Assembly (NCBI GenBank): GCA_965197575.1
Contig: OZ240214.1
Span: 310,001 to 374,000, forward strand
DNA from: VXOI01 sp965197575
GTDB taxonomy: Bacteria > Chloroflexota > Dehalococcoidia > Lucifugimonadales > UBA3495
DNA: 64,000 nt
Direction of reading: 5' to 3'
In this document: positions 63,946-64,000 of the stretch, piece by piece
How the letters are laid out: every line of letters starts with the position of its first letter
Numbering within the stretch: position 1 is the stretch's first letter
The notes under the pieces: generated by a model
Told to the model about the DNA's origin: nothing
The model's database searches: none
Seen by the model: the letters and a program-made list of their open reading frames with translations, nothing else
Made by a program: the position numbers and the translations under genes

Positions 63946-64000
63946 TCAACCGTACAATCGGAAGGGTAAAGGCGGTGTAGTTTGGTTCGTGCGTCCCGGG
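63930..64000 (-). CDS. C-terminal end of an IS630-family transposase (runs off the window)
   Basis: The frame reads RDARTKLHRLYPSDCTVDSR and ends at TAA 63932-63930. It matches the end of the transposase at 36807 (ARTKLHRLYPFNSKHD). The stop lies inside the neighbouring direct repeat. The rest is outside the window. Confidence 0.7.
   Translation of the reverse strand, partial: RDARTKLHRLYPSDCTVDSRLT

Overview
This window is GC-rich bacterial DNA crowded with mobile elements. Small details (an M24 peptidase of prolidase/creatinase type, many serine recombinases, replication-relaxation-like proteins, IS630, IS1380, IS4, IS701 and IS21 relics) would suit a Chloroflexota (Dehalococcoidia/SAR202-like) genome. 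That taxonomic guess is inference; no rRNA, tRNA or ribosomal protein gene is present to confirm it.

Layout. 1-3300 holds broken transposases (integrase-core type, IS21) and a Cys-rich gene split by a 147-bp MITE. 3320-4588 is the only obvious metabolic-type gene (M24 peptidase-like). 4770-12000 carries two intact large serine recombinases, a dissected third one, small zinc and membrane proteins and leader-type hairpins. 12200-16000 is a graveyard: a PAPS-reductase-like fragment, an IS701 remnant, an intact IS4-family element and three tandem non-autonomous derivatives of it that sit on the G-run of a tiny hairpin element. 16337-19250 has a membrane LuxR-type protein, a replication-relaxation-like protein and a broken HTH gene.

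20323-35495 (+) is the first defence island. It encodes a SNF2 helicase (DrmD-like), a giant adenine methylase (DrmMI-like), a HicA-HicB pair with a SecB-like chaperone (a probable toxin-antitoxin-chaperone module), a 1702-residue YprA-type helicase fused to DUF1998 and a C-terminal PD-(D/E)XK-like nuclease, and a DUF262-HNH (GmrSD-like) nuclease. It resembles class 1 DISARM, but DrmA, DrmB and the nuclease appear to be one polypeptide. An imperfect 68-bp direct repeat lies on each side of it.

36801-38023 is an IS630 element. 38055-39050 encodes a possible HEPN protein. 39702-51942 (-) is the second island: a type I restriction-modification operon with many genes inserted between hsdM and hsdR. 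In transcription order these are a small Cys-rich protein, HsdM, a HExxH metallopeptidase, an AlbA/Schlafen-type ATPase, a HEPN-like protein, a nucleotidyltransferase fused to HsdS, a deoxyribosyltransferase/TIR-like protein, an unknown protein, a ThsB-like TIR protein, a small multi-pass membrane protein, and HsdR interrupted by one amber codon. Most neighbours overlap by 4 nt, and a strong promoter embedded in a 40-bp perfect palindrome sits upstream.

52487-58153 looks like the integration end of a mobile element: a second replication-relaxation-like protein, an excisionase-like membrane protein, a CopG regulator with its own promoter, a serine recombinase with one amber codon, and two paralogous small proteins. 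59472-63599 contains an IS1380 and an IS630 flanking a pentapeptide-repeat gene. The right edge has 92-bp direct repeats and the tail of another IS630 transposase.

Recurring themes are restriction and abortive-infection modules packed between recombinases, six open frames broken only by TAG, and a 23-nt hairpin that moves into transposase genes.
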